A stretch of 64,000 nt of DNA from Gaeumannomyces sp. JS-464 (GCA_002197995.1 NGZR01000001.1:8308001-8372000); one strand, 5' to 3'; positions 24,780 to 36,726 are shown, counted from the stretch's first letter. Program-made: numbers and translations. Notes: generated from the letters alone by a model not told the origin.

Positions 24780-25237
24780 TTAATAGGCCTCCCGGTCGGC
24801 TTCTTCCCGCTTAATACGCTTTAACTTTTTCACAGCGTTAATGCCACGACGAATTACACGCATTTTTTTTAAACTATATTTTATTTTATTTTCGCAAACG
24901 CTTTAACTTATTATTTAAAGCGCGGCGTTCGTTATTTAAAGCGCGACGCTTTTCTTTTACCGCTTCGACTTCCGCTTTTATTTGCTAGTACTGCAAGCTA
25001 ATAAAACGGAACTGTTTAAAAAAAGGGCCTAAAATGTCGCAACCCGAGCGGTTTCGACTAAAACACTTTACGTACCGCGACGAATCCTAAAGGAAGCCTC
25101 GCACTTTTTACGCTTTAAAACCTCGTAATAAAAAAAGCAAAAAGGCATTTTAATAGAAAAAAAACGATTTAAACGAGCAAATTTTTACGTTAAAAGGTTT
25201 TTTTTACAAAAGGACGTTTTCGCACCCGATTAAACAT
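24780..25237 (-). pseudogene. Antisense Cys-rich/coiled-coil ORF of Gypsy-1 (copy A)
   Basis: Counterpart of 12,907-13,326. It keeps EVLKRKKCEASF near the start, a coiled-coil stretch with a repeated RRALNNE-like unit, and the tail RRGINAVKKLKRIKREEAD. Its length is not a multiple of three and RIP-type stops occur. The same amino-acid order survives in two independently mutated copies, which argues that it was once a real protein-coding gene of the element. Confidence 0.55.
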
Positions 25238-25352
25238 TTTGTTAAAATAAAAAAGGGATGGGAAATGGTAAAAAAGGAAAATACTTACCATTAATAAAAA
25301 GCGGGGCGATAAAATATGGCTAAAAGGATTTAGCTTAAAAAGGGAAACCTAA

Positions 25353-25786
25353 TGTTACGACCAATATGCAAGCTTTTAAAACAGGAAGCAAAAAGGGCTT
25401 TAAGTGGTGCCCGCACCCCGCACTATTAAAACGCACGTAACGTGCTTACTTAAATGGATTTTTGGATTTATAGTTAAAATTAAACAAATTTACAAATTTA
25501 AAAAAAGATTTTTAAATTTGTAGTTAAAACTAAACAAATCCACAAATTTAAAGGATTGCTAAAACGGAAGCAGCGTATATATTAAAAGTGGATTTCCTAT
25601 TGTTTTAAATAGTTTTAACTAAAACTTCGTTATTAGTTAATTTAAATTAGCTTTTAAGCATTTTTTAAGGCAAGCAATCGGATTATCCTTTTAAGTTACG
25701 TGTTTTTTTTATCCATTAAATTAGCGATATTATGCTTTCCACCCCCGAAATGCCTTACTTTAAAAGCAAACCCCTAATTATAAACA
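25353..25786 (+). repeat. Gypsy-1 copy A 3' LTR
   Basis: 434 bp, beginning TGTTACGACC and ending AAACA. Homologous to the copy B LTRs but more diverged; the 38-bp internal repeats are partly lost. Confidence 0.85.
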
Positions 25787-25884
25787 AACGATATGGGAAA
25801 TATGCATTATCAAATCGTAAAAAATGTAACCCGAAAAGATAATAACCGCCGTTTTGTACTTTTTTAATGGTATAAGCGGTATGG

Positions 25885-26229
25885 TTAAAAAAAAAAGAAA
25901 AGATTAGCAGGAAAATAGGAAACGAAACGGTGCAAAGCCGCACGTACAACTTTAACGCGGGGGTTCGAAGCTTCGTTAAACGAGGAGTTATCGGCGTTAA
26001 AAGTGGAAAATGGGTGCTTATCGCGAGCGTTAGCAAAAGGAGCGAGAGCGGGTGCAGCGCCGCTATTACCACCGCCGCCGCCGTAAACGCCGCGCGTATT
26101 ACTACCGCGGTTATAACCGCCGCGCGTACCACCGCGCGCGCCGCCGCGAGGAGAATGGGAAGTTTTATTTTTAAAAGCTATGCTGCAGGAAAATAAAAAC
26201 CGGAAAGGGAACAAAACGCGGGAAAGCAA
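25885..26229 (-). CDS. Uncertain RG/G-rich reading frame (possible gag fragment or chance ORF)
   Basis: A 114-codon minus-strand frame. An Arg-Gly-rich block (SPRGGARGGTRGGYNRG, then VYGGGGGNSG) is followed by a Ser/Asn-rich stretch. RGG boxes bind RNA and occur in some retrotransposon Gag proteins and in RNA-binding proteins. It lies just outside Gypsy-1 copy A. The overlapping plus frame is Ala/Thr/Arg-rich and is probably the shadow. No family recognised; it may be a fragment of an eroded gene or a low-complexity artefact. Confidence 0.25.
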   Translation of the reverse strand: MLSRVLFPFRFLFSCSIAFKNKTSHSPRGGARGGTRGGYNRGSNTRGVYGGGGGNSGAAPALAPFANARDKHPFSTFNADNSSFNEASNPRVKVVRAALHRFVSYFPANLFFFF

Positions 26230-26591
26230 GCGAAAAAGCGCGGGTAGGAAAATACGCGAGGGTTAAAAATAAAAATGGGAGGAAAGGATTAAAAGCCGGG
26301 ATAAAAAATTAAAAAAAGTTGAAAAAGAAAAAGCAGAGATTTTTAAAGGTAAAAAGGGAAAGAACGGTGGAAACCCGCAAACGGAAGGAAATAAAAAAAG
26401 GCACGACCGGAAAGCACGATATAAATAATAACAAGGTAGGAGCAACACAATTACGAAAACGGCGAATAATTAACGAAAAGATTAAATGCGCGCTATAAGC
26501 GAGGAAATAACCCGCAATTAAAGCGCTACTTCCGGAAGCGAATAATATAATTACGCCGAATTACCCGGAGTTAACCATAACGCTTAAACCT

Positions 26592-26617
26592 CCCCCCCCC
26601 CCCCCCCCCCCCCCCCC
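26592..26617. repeat. C26 homopolymer
   Basis: Uninterrupted run of 26 cytosines inside AT-rich sequence, upstream of the eroded gene at 26,835. Its length is probably unstable and may be miscalled. Confidence 0.95.
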
Positions 26618-26834
26618 GGGAGCAGCTACGCGGTATCGTGGCGGGGCCGGGAAATTTTAAACGCGGATAATTAGGCCACTACCAGCAACCGAACTAACAT
26701 TACTATTATTAAAGCTAATATAAAAAGGAAAAAACCCGGCACCGAGGCGCTTTTTAAACGTAACACACATTTTTTACAATCTTTTCTTTTATATATTTTT
26801 TACTATTACTATTAATTATAAAAACGCTTTCGCG

Positions 26835-28202
26835 ATGGAACCTTTAAAAGCAATCGTGTAAATTAAGCAAACGGCACCACTGTTTAATATAAAAAACCCG
26901 TATATAAAAAGCAAATATGGTTTTTACTTCCAGGCTACCGAGCCAAATGCGGACCGCATTTAAAAACGAGTTTAAAGGTTTTTTATATGCATTTAAAACA
27001 GTAAAAGTATTAGGGTTTTTACAAACATAACAGCAGTATAACTAATAATAGATTTATTTTTTATCGTTAGGGAATCGATTACGCACGGAATTAAATTAAC
27101 GCTTAATAACGCGACGAAACGACTTTTTTAAAACCGTTACTTTAAAAAAAAGCCAAATTAAATAAGTTAAACGGCGGAAAAAAAGCGGAACATTTACGGT
27201 ACGGAAACGCTAAAAACCCGTTTCGTTATAATAGCTTCGAATAAACGTTTCCGAGCTAATAAAAACGGAAATAAGTTTAAATACCGCTTTACTAACGGTA
27301 AAACGATACGCTTTCGGCATAATAAAAAGCTCGTTATATTCGCGCTTATTTGTTTCGTTTAAAAACTAATAACTTTTATTTTGCAACTCGTCGCAGTTTA
27401 TAATTTAAAAAATTTTAACAGCGCCGATAAATTAAACGAAATTATAGAAATTTCCTTTTATAAAAATGCAAATTTACACGGCGAAACGTTAACGAAACCG
27501 AACCAACTAAATTAAAAGAAAAACGCTAAACGAAAATTTAAAAAAGTGTTAACGAAAATAACCTTTTTACACGTTTTACGGCGCGCGTAATATTAGTCGC
27601 AATTAACGAAAATGCCGGTACGATTACCGCCACCCGTCCGAAAATAAAAAAATATTATGCTTTCGCTAAAATTAAAATAAGCATTTTAATATTTATCGTT
27701 AAAAGCATAATAATAATTACCCGCGTAAATACGTAAATAAACATATATAACGAAACGCGAAAAGGTTAAACCTAAATATTTCCGGGTTTATTTTAAATAG
27801 GCGTTATAAAAACGATAAAAAAAAGGAAAAACTTGGAAATTAAAAAGAAAAAACGCAAAAAAATAGCGAAATTATAACGGCGAAACGAAAGCACGTTAAC
27901 GCGGAAAAAAAAGGATAAATAGTAACGATGCCCGACCGTAATAGTAAAAAAAAAAGCAAAAAGTTAAAATTTGGCAAAAAACGAAAAGCAAAAGGCAAAA
28001 GGAGGAAAAGCACCCAAAAGCAGGGCGAAAAGGCGGCGTTTTCCCGATTAGGAAGGCACGTTTTATCACTAGCGATAACGCGCCGCGCCACAATTAAAAA
28101 GGCGACGCCGCGCTAAGAAAACGACGCCATATGGCAAAACTTAAGCAACACTTCGCTGGAAGGCCTAACCAAACCAATGCCGAAAAGATAAAAACGTTAT
28201 AG
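26835..28202 (+). pseudogene. RIP-eroded 456-codon gene remnant of unknown family
   Basis: From ATG at 26,835 one reading frame runs 1,368 bases without a net frameshift, interrupted almost only by TAA and TAG codons that would be CAA/CAG before RIP. It begins MEPLKAIV. It continues through protein-like sequence such as QTAPLFNIKNPYIKSKYGF, a basic middle (NGNKFKYRFTNGKTIRFRHN) and LPPPVRK, and ends in a Lys/Gln/Arg-rich tail. No catalytic motif was recognised. The length and compositional order suggest a duplicated gene or an ORF of a mobile element. It is not LTR-bounded here. Confidence 0.45.
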
Positions 28203-28423
28203 CATTAATTAGCAATTAAAGGACTAATTGCGGTTTAAAAGGGGGGTATTATTACGGAATTAAGCTTAGCACATTTATATTTAGCCATGGATCCGCCGGC
28301 TTTTTACGGGGCTAGCGGATTTTCCCTCCTCGTGCAATAACAAGTTTTTAACCTAGTACCCAGCTGCAACGCCGTAATAGCGATAAACGTGTTATTTTAA
28401 AGTAACGTTAATTTCGCGGTAAA
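28203..28423. other. Unassigned AT-rich sequence
   Basis: Between the eroded gene and the Gypsy-1-like fragment. A short stretch reads MDPPAFYGASGF on the + strand, which hints at a gag-like start but is not enough to call. Confidence 0.4.
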
Positions 28424-28786
28424 TTGCTTCGCTTTGGCCTGCTTTTTAGCGATTTCTTTACTATAAGCTTAAAAAAGCGTGCCGTGTCGGCAAAGTTATT
28501 AAAGTCGTATTTAACGTTGTTAAAAGTAAAAACCGTAGTTTCTTTTTTTTTCGGGCTGTTTATTACTGCTCGTTATGTTATACTGTTCGGTTTTTTAATA
28601 AAGTGGTAAATAGGATTAAGTAAAATGTTACAATTAAAAGCTTGCTTTTAGGGTAAAGCGTTTTAAAAGTGGTTTTAAATAATAGCGCTGGTTAAAAATT
28701 AAAGTAAACACGTAATTAAAAAGTAACTTTTAATTATTTACTTTAAAAGATGCTTAAAAGTTAACTTAAGTTAATTAATGCCGAAG
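28424..28786 (-). mobile_element. Gypsy-1-related copy E fragment (gag start and part of 5' LTR)
   Basis: Reverse-oriented relative of Gypsy-1. 28,424-28,609 matches 6,908-7,096 in inverted orientation. From 28,634 the sequence TGTTACAATTAAAAG is the complement of the Gypsy-1 LTR end, preceded by the complement of the leader (TAGGATTAAGTAAAA). The LTR is cut at 28,786 by Gypsy-3 (duplication CGAAG) and appears to resume at 36,942-37,206. Confidence 0.7.
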
Positions 28787-29001
28787 TATTAGGGCTGTTA
28801 GGCAAGCAAGTAAACGTTAGCAGTAAAGTAGATTATTGTTCGAAAAAGGGAGGCCCGGAGGGCCCGACCTGCACAAAATTGGGGTATCCCCAATTTTATA
28901 AAGGGCCGCTAATAGGGCCCGCCTTTATTTGCGATAAGGGCTGCGGGTTTCTATAAGCCCCGCACCTCCAGCTATTAACAAAGGCCTTACTGGCCGTAAT
29001 A
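28787..29001 (-). repeat. Gypsy-3 3' LTR
   Basis: 215 bp, homologous to 36,727-36,941. Contains the GC-rich core GGAGGCCCGGAGGGCCCG and the inverted pair TTGGGGTA/TCCCCAA, which survived RIP. Ends GTAATA in place of GTGACA. Confidence 0.92.
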
Positions 29002-29287
29002 AGTGCCGGCCTTTTAAAAAGACGGCATTATCCTTAATGCTAATAGTACAGGTGAAAGGTTTTCCTTCGTTCCTCGAGCGTTTAAGTTTCCGTTACGCCG
29101 CATTTTTCCGCGGTTTTCCTCGCCCGCGTTTGGCCGGTGCCGGCGTTTTTAATCCACCGTCGTCGGTTATAAGGAAAGGTCCGGTAACGTTGGCCTTGCC
29201 TTATAAAGCGAGTAGGGTTTTTTGGGACCTTTCGAAGGCTTTAACGATTTTAAAAGCGTGTTTAAAATCCGAAAACCGCAGTTATTA

Positions 29288-29380
29288 GCCTTCGTGCTTT
29301 CCGTAACCTTTCCAAACCACGTAGTACTTTACGGAACCACCACGCTTAATCCTTTTATTAGTAATGCGTTCGACCTTATA
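29288..29380 (-). pseudogene. Gypsy-3 chromodomain (pol C-terminus)
   Basis: The minus-strand frame reads YKVERITNKRIKRGG followed by YYVVWKGYGK, the chromodomain core with the aromatic and W-K-G-Y signature. Stops of TAA/TAG type follow at expected Trp codons. The plus-strand frames of 83 and 110 codons over this interval are shadows. Confidence 0.75.
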
Positions 29381-29599
29381 CGACTAGTCGTTAGGGTTAC
29401 CAAAGTCGTCGGATTTGTCGGTCCTAAAAGCGTAGTCGACCGGTCCGGGGGGCGGCGGTACACGTTAGTAAGGGTCGTTAGCGGCCTTATACCGAAGCAA
29501 ATGCTGGATGGAAATTACAAGGTAAATCCGGGTGCCGTTACGGGGCAAGTTTAGCTTGTAAGCTAACGGGGAGATTTTTTTTTAATAGTGTAAGGCTTT

Positions 29600-32500
29600 T
29601 AACGAAATGGGGCCGTTTTGTTATTTATCGCGCTATTACGCGGCTTATAGGCCGTGCTTATTTTTAACTAAACTTAGTTTCCAACGTTAAACTTTTTATA
29701 GCGGTATTTGTTATCGTAAATCCTTTTTATTTCGGAAATAGCGAGGTTTATAACGTATTAAGCTTTTTGTCGGAAATGCTCCCTAACGTACTGGAAATTA
29801 AGGGTGTTTTTAGGATCCGAATTGGTTAGGCGAGCGATAAAGCCTGGAAGTTTAAATCCGAAAAGAAATTCGTGCGGCGAACAATTTATAGCCGATATAA
29901 TGGAATTATTAATATTTTACTAAAATGCTGGGAATATGTTAACCTAATCGTTGGAATGCTTTTAGGCGTAAAAACGTAAAACCAGCTTTACAAATTGGTT
30001 TTTCCTTTCGGATTGGCTATTAGTTTGGGGGTGGTAGGTTATTATTATAGCTAGTTTAATACTAAAGCCTTTTTAAACGGTTTGCTAAAAGGTGCTGGTA
30101 AACTTAACGTTTTTGTTAAAAAATAATAGCACGGGGGCAAAGCTAATCGGCTATTAGGAAATGCCGTAATAAAAGGGATGCTTAATGTTTAGCGCTATAA
30201 ATGTTATAGCTAGGGATTAAAATAGTCCGTTTAAAAGTTTTATCCGTAACCGTTAAAAGGGTATTATAAGCGTTATAAATGCTTAACTGCCAAAGGGTGT
30301 TAGCTAACGGTACCGTAAGTAAAGCCGTGATAAAATCCATAGCTAGCACGTTTATCGGCTCCGTAAGGGCTTGGATAGGTTAAAAAGTCCCGATAGGCTT
30401 TTAATTGTCGATTTGGTTTATGCTACAAACGTGGCAATGCTTAATATACTAATCGATTTGGCGTTTTTTAAACCGGAAATGCACTTTTGCAAACGCATTT
30501 GTCATTTTTTATCGGCCGAAATGGTGCTTATAATTATAAGCTTTTTTTAAAAAGGTTTTTACCAAAAGGAAAAGGATAACCAAGCGTTCGATTCCGTCGT
30601 TATCCTTATTATATAATAGGTTATCGATAACACGGAAAGGGTGCCCGGGCTTCGAAGCATTTAGCACGTTTTCGTGCTTAAAAAGCTTTTTACCGGGGCG
30701 AAAGGTTGCGAATTTCCAAATTAGCTTGTAAAATACGGGGTTTCCTTTGTAATGCTTAATAAACTAAAAGCGTAAGTCCTTTTTTATAACTGCCTCGGCC
30801 ATTTGCAATACGTGCTTAACGTTATCGTTGTTATCGTTAAAGCTTTTATTTTAAAGCGAGTTTAATATAAGCTCGTCGGGCTTAACGCGAGTTTTAAGGT
30901 CCCCAATTACTACAAGGAGGCGGGATAATGCGTCGGGCATAAGGTTAAAGCGTTTTAGCACGTGGTAAACGTTTAAAAAGTAAGCGCTAAGGTAAATAAA
31001 GTGTTAATTAAGCGTTTATTAGCCCGGTCCGTAAAAACAGTGTTAAAACAAGTCCTATTAACGATTCCAAAGGTGGTATTATGGTTCGTAAGCATAACGA
31101 TACGGTTTTTATTATTGGAATGGAAAACGGTGCGAAATCGTTTGCAAGCCCAAACCAAATAAGCTATTTCCAATTTTAAAAGTCCGTAATTAAGCTTAGG
31201 TATTGTTAAGCATCGATTAAAAAACATAATCGGTTAAACTATTATTAACGGAATTATAGTTTTTAGTTTTTAAACGTATTTCGGTTTGGTTTAAAATATT
31301 ATAATTTTAAAGCCGCGTTTAAGGTTTCCGTCGATTTGCAAATATAGCGTGCGGTTTAGGTTGTAATAATACAGGCGCATTTTTTTGCAAATGAACTTTT
31401 AAAGTGCTTCGAAGGATTTAATTTCGTTAAAGGTAAACGTAAAGGCAGTGCTTTTTGCGTAGTACTAGCGTTAACCGCTTTTATTTTTGCTTTGTTTTCG
31501 GCTTTTAACTAGTAGCAGGACTTTTCGCTTTTGCAAAAGCTCCGCGATTTTAGCGTAATAAGGGATTATAAAGCGCAGGAATTTAATACTGCCAAAGTAC
31601 GTTTCCAAAAACTTAAGCGTGCTAGGAAAGGCTAAGTTTTTAAAGCTTTAAATTCGTAATTCCGTAATGGAAAGTCCTAAAGCGTTAACGTAAAATCCAA
31701 GCAATTTAACGTTAAAGTACTTAATAAAGCTCTTTTCGGGGGAAATAGCGATACTTTATTTTCGAACATTTTAAAAATCGTTTTTAAATAACGTTGGTAA
31801 TTTTGGAAATTGTCCGAAAAAATAATAATATCGTTAACGAAATAACGGCAAAAGGATTTAAAAGGTCGGAAAAGGTTATCCATAAACCGCTAAACGTAAG
31901 TAAAGCTATTCCAATATCCCATAAGGGTTATACGTAAACGTTTAAAGCCTTAATAGTTTACGATCGTAAGCCGGTTTTAATGCTTCGGATGTACGAGGAA
32001 TTGAAAGAAAAACGCTGTTACGTTTACGGCTATTGCGTATTTTTTGCTTTTAAAAGCCTCGATTACGTTTTGTTAAAAAGGCAAAAGGTAAACGTCCGGC
32101 ATAATAACCTTGTTAAATTAGCGTAGGTTAACAACCATACGGCTTTTAAGCTGGCCGTGCATTATGCGCCATATAACGAAACAGGAAAACGCAAAAAAAG
32201 TAGCGTGGTTAACTGGTTCCAATCGCTTTTATTCGTTAAGCTTATTATGGGTTTGGTTAATAACGTTTTTCTTTTTGCGGGTTACGGGATAGGGCTTGTT
32301 AAATAGTTTAGCATTTTAATTTTGCCACTTTTTCATAAAAGGGATTTTTATTTGCTCGTTTTTAAGGATATCGATAAGGCTACGGTCCCGCTAAATATCG
32401 GCACGCTTATAAATGTTTTTAAAAATGCGCGCTTTCGTAAAATCGCTGTTATAAACGTGCATTTTGTTTTTCGTTAAAATGTAAGGTGTTTTGCTAAATG

Positions 32501-33200
32501 CTTTAATTGTTAAGCGCTTTTTTAGCACTTTAGGCAAAAACTTCGAAAGGTTAAGCATAAGGTTTTCGTAGTTAATGTTAACGTCCGGTCCGGGATCCTA
32601 ATCCTTAAGGTTTTAAAGGTTTTAAAAGTTTTAAAGGTTTTAAAAGTCCTGGTTTTTAAAGTCCTAAAAGGTTAACTTTTTTAGCATTATAAGCTTTTTT
32701 ACTTTTGCTCCTCCTAGTGTTATATTGTAAATTTAATCGGAAAGTAACTTTGGTTAATACACCCGCTCCGCTTGTAAGTTTTTTAAACTTTAGCATTTAC
32801 CCGTAAATAGTGCTTGGTCGTTTAACCGTAAAAGGTTATAAAATTTATGGTTTAATTGCATTGCCCAAATTACTTGCTTTTCCTTGCTAAGGCCGGTGCT
32901 AGCGGCGGTTTCGATAGCGGGGTTTTTAGCCGAAAGGAAAAAGGTTAAAAGGGTTTAAAGCCGTATTTAACGCCGTGCTTAACTTGAAAGCTTTAAACCG
33001 CGGTGGCTAATGCGCTTACGCTTGTAATAGCTTTAAAAGCGGTTTTAAAGTTAAGCATTTAATAAATTTAATCCTTATACTTTTTAATGGTAGCTATGCG
33101 TGCATTTTTAACCAGTTAAAAAGGTTAGTTCGACGTGTTATAAATTAGGCAAACGGGTTTGGTTTTATAATTAACCATAGCATTTAAAACAGCAGGGTAG
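29600..33200 (-). pseudogene. Gypsy-3 pol remnant (RT, RNase H, integrase)
   Basis: Minus-strand pieces. RT has FCRYFVNDIIIFSDN at about 31,850-31,810, where the catalytic box reads YFVND with the first Asp mutated. RNase H (31,227-30,973) contains LKLEIAYLVWACKRFRTV and TNHNTTFGIVN. Integrase near 30,430-30,310 includes KPIGTF, PIQALTEP and INVLAMDFI, holding the first catalytic Asp. All is broken by RIP-type stops; the product is dead. Confidence 0.8.
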
Positions 33201-33899
33201 TCGCCTTTTAGCAAAAAACTCCGTTTTTTAAAAAAAGGGAAATACGTTACCAAAAATGGCCATTATTTATTAGGCCGGAATTACCATTGCTTTAAAGCAT
33301 TTAACTATTCGCACGATTATTATGCCTCCTTTTACTGTTATAATAAGCATATAAAAGTGATTTAAAGGGAAGTTAATTAAATCGGTTGCGAAATTGATAA
33401 ATGCACCTCGAGGTTTAAAAAAGGCGATTTCGAGGATTATGCCGGCTGTTAATTGGTTTATAATCCAAGCGTAAGCCGTTTGCTAAATTATTTCGGGATT
33501 ACCGTTAAAAAAAAAATCCAGGAGTAAAAAACGTAATTTAGGCGAATTTGTTAGCACGTTTAAATCGTTTAAAATTCCAGCCGGAAAAAATAAGCTATGC
33601 GTTAGGGTTTATAACGTCGAAAATCTTATATTTATAATCGCGAAAAAAAGTTTTTAGCAACGAGGTTTCGGCTAAATCCGGAATTAGTATAAATTTAAAT
33701 CTTTTAGCCGTTAATAAAAAGCCGAATCGTTATTTTGGCATATAAGTATCCGCTTAAAGGAATTGCTTTAGCGTTAACTTTAATGGTTTCCTTTATAACG
33801 TTAATTTTTTTAAATACGTGGGGAGTATGGTTTTCGTTAATTTAATAAATAAGTTTGTTAAAATAAGCTGTAAAGTAAGCGAAAAGCAAATTGCGAAAA

Positions 33900-36000
33900 G
33901 GTGTAACAATATTGCAACGTTTGCAATTTATAATCGGCTTAATAATTATTAATAGCATAAATGTCGTTTGTATTGCTTAAAAAGGCCTCGCTAATATCGT
34001 TGTTATCGTTAGCATCGCTATAAGCGTTTGGAAAAATTTTTGCATTCGCGTTACCGTTATCGACGTTATGGATGCGGTTTTGCTAGCGGTTATCGCGGTT
34101 TTTATCGCGGCGATTACCGTATTTATTAGCTCGCTTATAGTCGTTTTTGCGATTATTACGAGCTTTATATTCGTTACGCTTATTACGAGGTTTGTAATCG
34201 TCGCGGGGCTTATAACCGCGATCCCGATCATTTCGGCGATAGTTTTTATAGGATTTTTAACAGTATAAATCATACCGGTTATTTCGATAAAAGTTATAAC
34301 GGTGCCGGTAACGGTTATTTCGGTGCTTTTCGCGAAAGTTACGGTTATTACGATGCTTATGCTTACTGTTGTAATCGTCGTTATAGCCCTTTTAGCGGAG
34401 GTTATGCTTTTTAACAGTTGCATTAAAATATTGCTTTTTAGCGATAGTAATAAAAACGAGGTTATTTTTTTTAATAAAACGAAAGTATTTAATGCGAGTT
34501 TTCGTAAGCTTAAAGGCTTGCAATTTCGTTTAGATGTTTAAATCCAAACGCTTTCAAATTTAAATTATAATGCCGTACTAATTGCCGTTTTAAATAATGC
34601 TTATGCTAAAAGCATAACGAAGCATTTTAAATACAAATTAGTATAAAGCAAACTCGTTTACAGCCAAATTACGGAAATTAAGCGTCGTTTTAGTAAAAAG
34701 CTTAATGGCTTTACTAGCATTTAAAGCGAACTATCGCTTTAAAACCGTAAAGATTGCTATAAAGCTTTAAACTTTTAAAGCCGCACGCTTATCGCGGTTT
34801 AGCTGGCTATTTTACCAAATGGATATAAAGCTTCCTAATAAAATCTGGAAAAGGTTAAAAAGCTAATAGTCGACGTTTTGGGCCGTGTTTGGGTTTTTAC
34901 GAAAAGTGTTAATACGTTTCGTAAATGCGTAAACGTTTATAAAAATTGTTAGTTTTAAGTTAAAAAAAATGCTTTAATTTTTTAAGTTTTTTTGGTAAAA
35001 GTTAAAAATGCCGATTATTTTTCGCTTAAAAAGGAAACGATTTTCTTAAAGCCGAATCGATATAATGGTATCGAGGGTTTATTAGCGCTAACGGCGGATC
35101 GCCAAATCGTTGGTTTCCTTTCGGTTTTATTAATAACGACGGTTATTTTAATCGCAATTTTTGCGATCCGGAACGTAAGGGTTGTTAAAGTTACAAGCCG
35201 AATTTTACCAAGGGTTGTTAACGGGGGTAACCCGAAAGGGTTAATAAATACGATGGCTTTTTTTAACTCGTTAAGCCGGCTAAGACTTTAGCGAAACTTC
35301 GCTTTAATTTTTGCTAAAATCCAAATCGAAGTTGGAAAAGGCTTGTAAATTACGACTTTAATTGGCCGTGGCCGTGCGTAAAATCCGGTTATATTCGCGA
35401 TCGGGCTTTTAAAAGCGGTGGCGATCGCTATCGGGTTTTTTAACGATTAGTTTTTGTAATAGGCCTAATTATAGCAATTAAATCCTCGTTTTCCAACTTA
35501 ACGGCCGGCTGTTTATCTCGTCGGATTTTATTAAGCCGGCGATTAGCTTTACGCAAGTTCGGCGAAGGTTAACAAGCACGATTGCCGTTAACATTTGGGT
35601 TATAATAACGCTCGTATTTAAAACGCTTAAAATGCTCGCGATTGTTTTTAATGCTGCTTAACTTTGTTATAATTTGCTTAAAAGTATTGGTTTGCTTAAA
35701 CTGGATGTTCCGGAATTGGCGTTAGCTTTTTCGCATTTGGTTAAACCGATCGAAAGCCCGATATAATTGATCGTTTTGCTTTTTAATTTGTGTTTCCATT
35801 CGGCGGATAAAGTCGCTGTTGGATCCAGGCTTAAAACTTTCGTTTTTACCAGCAACGCGCTAATATTCGTCGCTTTCAAACGAAGCTTAAAAAGGTGCCT
35901 CGTAGTTCGTTTTGGAGGATTGCGAACGCGTTAATTAAGGTTGGCGGTTAAAGTCGATTTTTCCCGGGCGTGTGTTAAAAGCGGAAAAAAAGGCAAAAGT
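33900..36000 (-). pseudogene. Gypsy-3 gag remnant with an RD/RN/Y-rich basic tract
   Basis: In the gag position on the - strand. Around 34,330-34,090 the frame is a highly basic low-complexity tract (units such as RNDRDRGY, KPRDDYK, RNKRNEYKAR), the type of disordered RNA-binding sequence found in retrotransposon Gag. Hydrophobic plus-strand frames here (34,068-34,541) are compositional shadows of the repetitive tract. Interrupted by transitions; approximate bounds. Confidence 0.5.
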
Positions 36001-36423
36001 GTAAGCAATAGCGGGCGTTTTGGTTAGCATTTTAATGCTTTAGGCAAAAAAAAAAGCTAATGCGCTAGTTGGTTTAGCGCGCTTAGCCCGCTTTAACTGC
36101 ATATTATCGTTATGCGATAGGTCGGTAATGGCCTTATGCGGTATAAAACTGTCGGTTTTAAGCAAAAAGGATTTTAGCATCGCACCGGGCATAAGCGCTT
36201 TATTGCTTTACTTTTAAGGGTGATTTTCGGGCGGATAAAGGTCCGTTATAATGTTTTGCAGGTAGGGTGATAGCGAAATAACGGCCAAATAAATAGGTAG
36301 GTAAAAAACAAGGAATTCGAGGTTTTCGCCCGCTTAAAGCTTAACGTAAAAAGGGATTTGGTGTTTTAATCGCGTTTGGCCTAACGAAGGGAACGACGAT
36401 TAGTAATGGTTAGTAAAGCGTTC

Positions 36424-36700
36424 CTCGCGCTATAAGCAGGTCGGAACGTAAAAATCAGCGTCGCTTTAAGCAAAGGCCGATCGAGGGATTAATTGGGGAA
36501 AATCGTCGCGCTATAAGCAGGTCGGATTTTTGGGAAAATGTTGTTTAAAACGTTTCGCGCGCCGCAAGCAGGTTGGGACGTAAGTACCGGCGTCGTTTTA
36601 AGCAAAGGCCGGGGAGGAATGAAAAGATCGTCGCGCTATAAGCAGGTCGGATTTTCGAAGGGGGGGAATGTAACATTTTCGCGGTTATAAGCGTCGGTCG
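36424..36700. repeat. Tandem duplication (period ~132 bp) in the Gypsy-3 leader
   Basis: Two diverged copies, each with an AAGCAGGTCGGAACG-like block and a GCTTTAAGCAAAGGCCG block. The AAGCAGG motif recurs at 36,434 and 36,566, with further half-copies of CGCGCTATAAGCAGGTCGGA at about 36,509 and 36,631. Lies between the 5' LTR and gag. Confidence 0.7.
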
Positions 36701-36726
36701 CTTAGGTTTTCCGAATTGCTACCATT

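Larger units (their letters stand above)
22470..25786 (+). mobile_element. Gypsy-1 copy A, 3' portion
   Basis: Continues copy A from 2,058. RNase H (about 22,475-22,810) includes a 67-codon open piece with KLNYQIHDKKLLIIIRAFKKW. Integrase covers about 22,900-24,050 and a chromodomain, YEIEEIL...KKYLVKWKGYG, about 24,137-24,230. Two tRNA-like units, the antisense ORF and the 3' LTR follow. It aligns with 10,590-13,887 of copy B but is more heavily mutated, as expected for the older host element. Confidence 0.9.

Noticed and set aside
29037..29554. Plus-strand frames of 83 and 110 codons
   Set aside because: The opposite strand carries the Gypsy-3 chromodomain; these are shadows.
33977..34541. 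Hydrophobic plus-strand frames resembling membrane proteins
   Set aside because: They are the complement of the RD/RN/Y-rich Gag tract of Gypsy-3; the hydrophobicity is compositional.
36424..36700. CRISPR-like spaced repeats
   Set aside because: Two diverged ~132-bp tandem copies in a retrotransposon leader, with no spacer structure and a eukaryotic setting.
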